Below, piece by piece: positions 6,766-7,977 of a stretch of DNA of 7,977 nt. Both the position numbers and the translations under genes were made by a program. Position 1 is the stretch's first letter; each line of letters starts with the position of its first letter. Source of the DNA: Paracoccaceae bacterium (GTDB lineage: Bacteria; Pseudomonadota; Alphaproteobacteria; Rhodobacterales; Rhodobacteraceae); contig DQCI01000246.1 in NCBI GenBank assembly GCA_003545125.1, positions 23,608-31,584 of the forward strand. Reading direction: 5' to 3'. The notes under the pieces are model-generated. The model had not been told where the DNA came from, ran no database searches, and saw only the letters and a list, made by a program, of their open reading frames with translations.

Positions 6766-7977
6766 ATGATCTCGATGACCGACATCGTCGTGGGCGCGAA
6801 TGCCGAACGCGCGCGCAGCCACAACCGGCAGGTCGTGCTCGGCCGGATCCGGGCTGCGGGCCAGATCGGGCGGGCCGAGATCGCGCGCGCATCGGGCCTG
6901 TCGATCCAGGCGGTGTCCAACATCATTGCGGATCTGTTGGCCGAGGGGTTCATTCTTGAACAAGGCCGCCGGTCGGCCGGGCGCGGTCAGCCGCCGGTGC
7001 AGTATTCGCTCCGCCCCGAAGGCGGTTTCGCGCTTGGCGTCGAGATCCGTCCCGACGCGGTTTTCGCGGCTGTACTGGACCTGTGCGGCACCACGATCGG
7101 CGCGGAGCGGGCGCGGTTGCCGGCGACGGACCGGACGACCATCACCCGCGCCGTCGTCAAACTGTGCGACCAGGTACTAACGGCCTCGGACACGCCGCGG
7201 ACCCGGGTTCTCGGGGCCGGTGTGGTGATGCCCGGCCCCTTTGGCGCCACCGGCCTCGCAGGCAGCGGCTCTGAGCTTCTGACCTGGGACGGCACGGAGC
7301 CCGATGTGTGGTTCTCGCAGGCGCTCGGCCTGCCCGTGGTCGTGGAAAACGACGCCAACGCCGCCGCGATGGCGGAACGGATCGCCGGTGTCGCGCAAGG
7401 TCTCGACACCTATGCCTTCCTCTATTTCGGCTCCGGCCTCGGTCTCGGCTCGGTCCAGAAAGGGCGCCTGGTCGCCGGGACCCATGGCAACGCCGGCGAG
7501 ATCGGCCATATCCCGGTGCCGGCGGGAGGCCGGACGGTGCCGCTCGAAAGCCTTGTCAGCCGTTTGTCGGTGCAGCGCGCCCTGCACGCCGCCGGAATAG
7601 ATGTCTCAAGCGGCGATGAGATAACCCGTCTCTACGAGGCGCGGGACCCGGTGCTGCTCGGCTGGCTCGATGCCGCGGTCGAACCGCTTTCCGCCGCGGT
7701 GGCCATCGTCGAAAACCTGTTCGACCCGCAGACCGTGATCCTCGGCGGCGCCATGCCGGACGCCATACTCGACCATCTTCTGGGCTCGGTACGGTTGTCG
7801 AAACGCTCCGTCTCGCACCGCGAAAACCGCGTGCATCCTCGCCTGATGCGCGGCGCGTCCGGCCGGATGACGGCGACCCTCGGCGCCGCCGCGCTTGTGC
7901 TCAACCAGGCCTTCACCCCCCAGATCACTGCCCAGATCTCTGGCCAACTCTCCGGCCAGATCACTGGCCAGCTCTCC
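6766..7977 (+). CDS. ROK-family transcriptional regulator (3' end beyond window)
   Basis: An open frame of 404 codons from ATG 6766 with no stop before the right edge, so the gene is partial at its 3' end. Residues 20-62 form the N-terminal winged helix-turn-helix (HNRQVVLGRIR, then RAEIARASGLSIQAVSNIIADLL), followed by the wing GRGQPPV at 72-78. The ROK sugar-kinase-like domain follows: ENDAN at 194-198 with the kinase-type Asp196, and GNAGEIGH at 241-248. The N-terminal kinase phosphate motif is absent (LGVEIRPDA), as expected for a regulator. The cysteine zinc motif that normally follows GEIGH is missing: IPVPAGGRTVPLES appears instead. From residue 386 the protein enters a tetrapeptide repeat tail. 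The start could also be Met4 (6775); only a weak GAAAG precedes 6766. It is divergent from the transport operon and probably represses it, with the imported or phosphorylated sugar as inducer. Confidence 0.9.
   Translation, partial: MISMTDIVVGANAERARSHNRQVVLGRIRAAGQIGRAEIARASGLSIQAVSNIIADLLAEGFILEQGRRSAGRGQPPVQYSLRPEGGFALGVEIRPDAVFAAVLDLCGTTIGAERARLPATDRTTITRAVVKLCDQVLTASDTPRTRVLGAGVVMPGPFGATGLAGSGSELLTWDGTEPDVWFSQALGLPVVVENDANAAAMAERIAGVAQGLDTYAFLYFGSGLGLGSVQKGRLVAGTHGNAGEIGHIPVPAGGRTVPLESLVSRLSVQRALHAAGIDVSSGDEITRLYEARDPVLLGWLDAAVEPLSAAVAIVENLFDPQTVILGGAMPDAILDHLLGSVRLSKRSVSHRENRVHPRLMRGASGRMTATLGAAALVLNQAFTPQITAQISGQLSGQITGQLS
7921..7977 (+). repeat. 12-bp in-frame tandem repeat coding a Q-I/L-T/S-G/A tail
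   Basis: Units run at 7921-7932, 7933-7944, 7945-7956, 7957-7968 and 7969-7977 (cut by the window edge). They encode QITA, QISG, QLSG, QITG and QLS. The unit consensus is close to cagatcactggc, with Ile/Leu and Thr/Ser alternatives, and the first and fourth units differ by one base (GCC/GGC). The unit length is a multiple of three, so copy-number change would not shift the frame. It starts about 8 residues after what looks like the normal C-terminal helix of the ROK domain (LGAAALVLNQ), so it is an added tail. Confidence 0.85.

Noticed and set aside
7177..7964. Minus-strand open frames under the ROK gene
   Set aside because: Shadows of the regulator frame, which has a full helix-turn-helix and ROK motifs; they carry no motif of their own.
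1..7977. CRISPR array, tRNA or rRNA genes
   Set aside because: No regularly spaced repeats with unique spacers and no tRNA-like cloverleaf or rRNA sequence were seen. The only tandem repeat is the coding 12-bp array at the right edge.

Overview
The window looks like a piece of an alphaproteobacterial chromosome, most likely Rhodobacterales or a relative. It is GC-rich, uses GTG and TTG starts, and its proteins have the character of that group. The assignment is inferred from style and gene content, not from a marker gene.

Layout: positions 1-119 hold no gene I can support. From 6645 down to 120 six minus-strand genes form one tight operon, in transcription order: periplasmic sugar-type substrate-binding protein (6645-5386), MalF-type permease (5330-4437), MalG-type permease (4437-3553), an argininosuccinate-lyase-superfamily enzyme (3556-2048), a MalK/UgpC-type ATPase (2044-986) and a PfkB-family sugar kinase (989-120). 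Downstream of the first gene every junction overlaps by 1 or 4 bases or is separated by 3 bases. The only real gap (5331-5385) carries a perfect 9-bp stem-loop just after the binding-protein stop. Divergently on the plus strand, from 6766 off the right edge, lies a ROK-family transcriptional regulator. The 120-bp spacer between the two units holds an AT-rich cluster of inverted repeats that is the natural place for an operator and promoters.

Working model: the ABC importer (CUT1 type) brings in a carbohydrate-like compound. The lyase, whose superfamily splits C-N (sometimes C-O) bonds by beta-elimination and usually releases fumarate, and the PfkB kinase then process it. The ROK protein probably controls the operon. 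The lyase placed between permease and ATPase genes suggests the imported molecule is not a plain sugar but a sugar conjugated to an amino-acid or succinyl group. This is inference.

The most unusual points are the lyase in a sugar-import operon; a ROK regulator that has lost the family's cysteine zinc-binding motif; and a C-terminal tail on that regulator made of a 12-bp in-frame tandem repeat (Q-I/L-T/S-G/A units) that is still running when the window ends.
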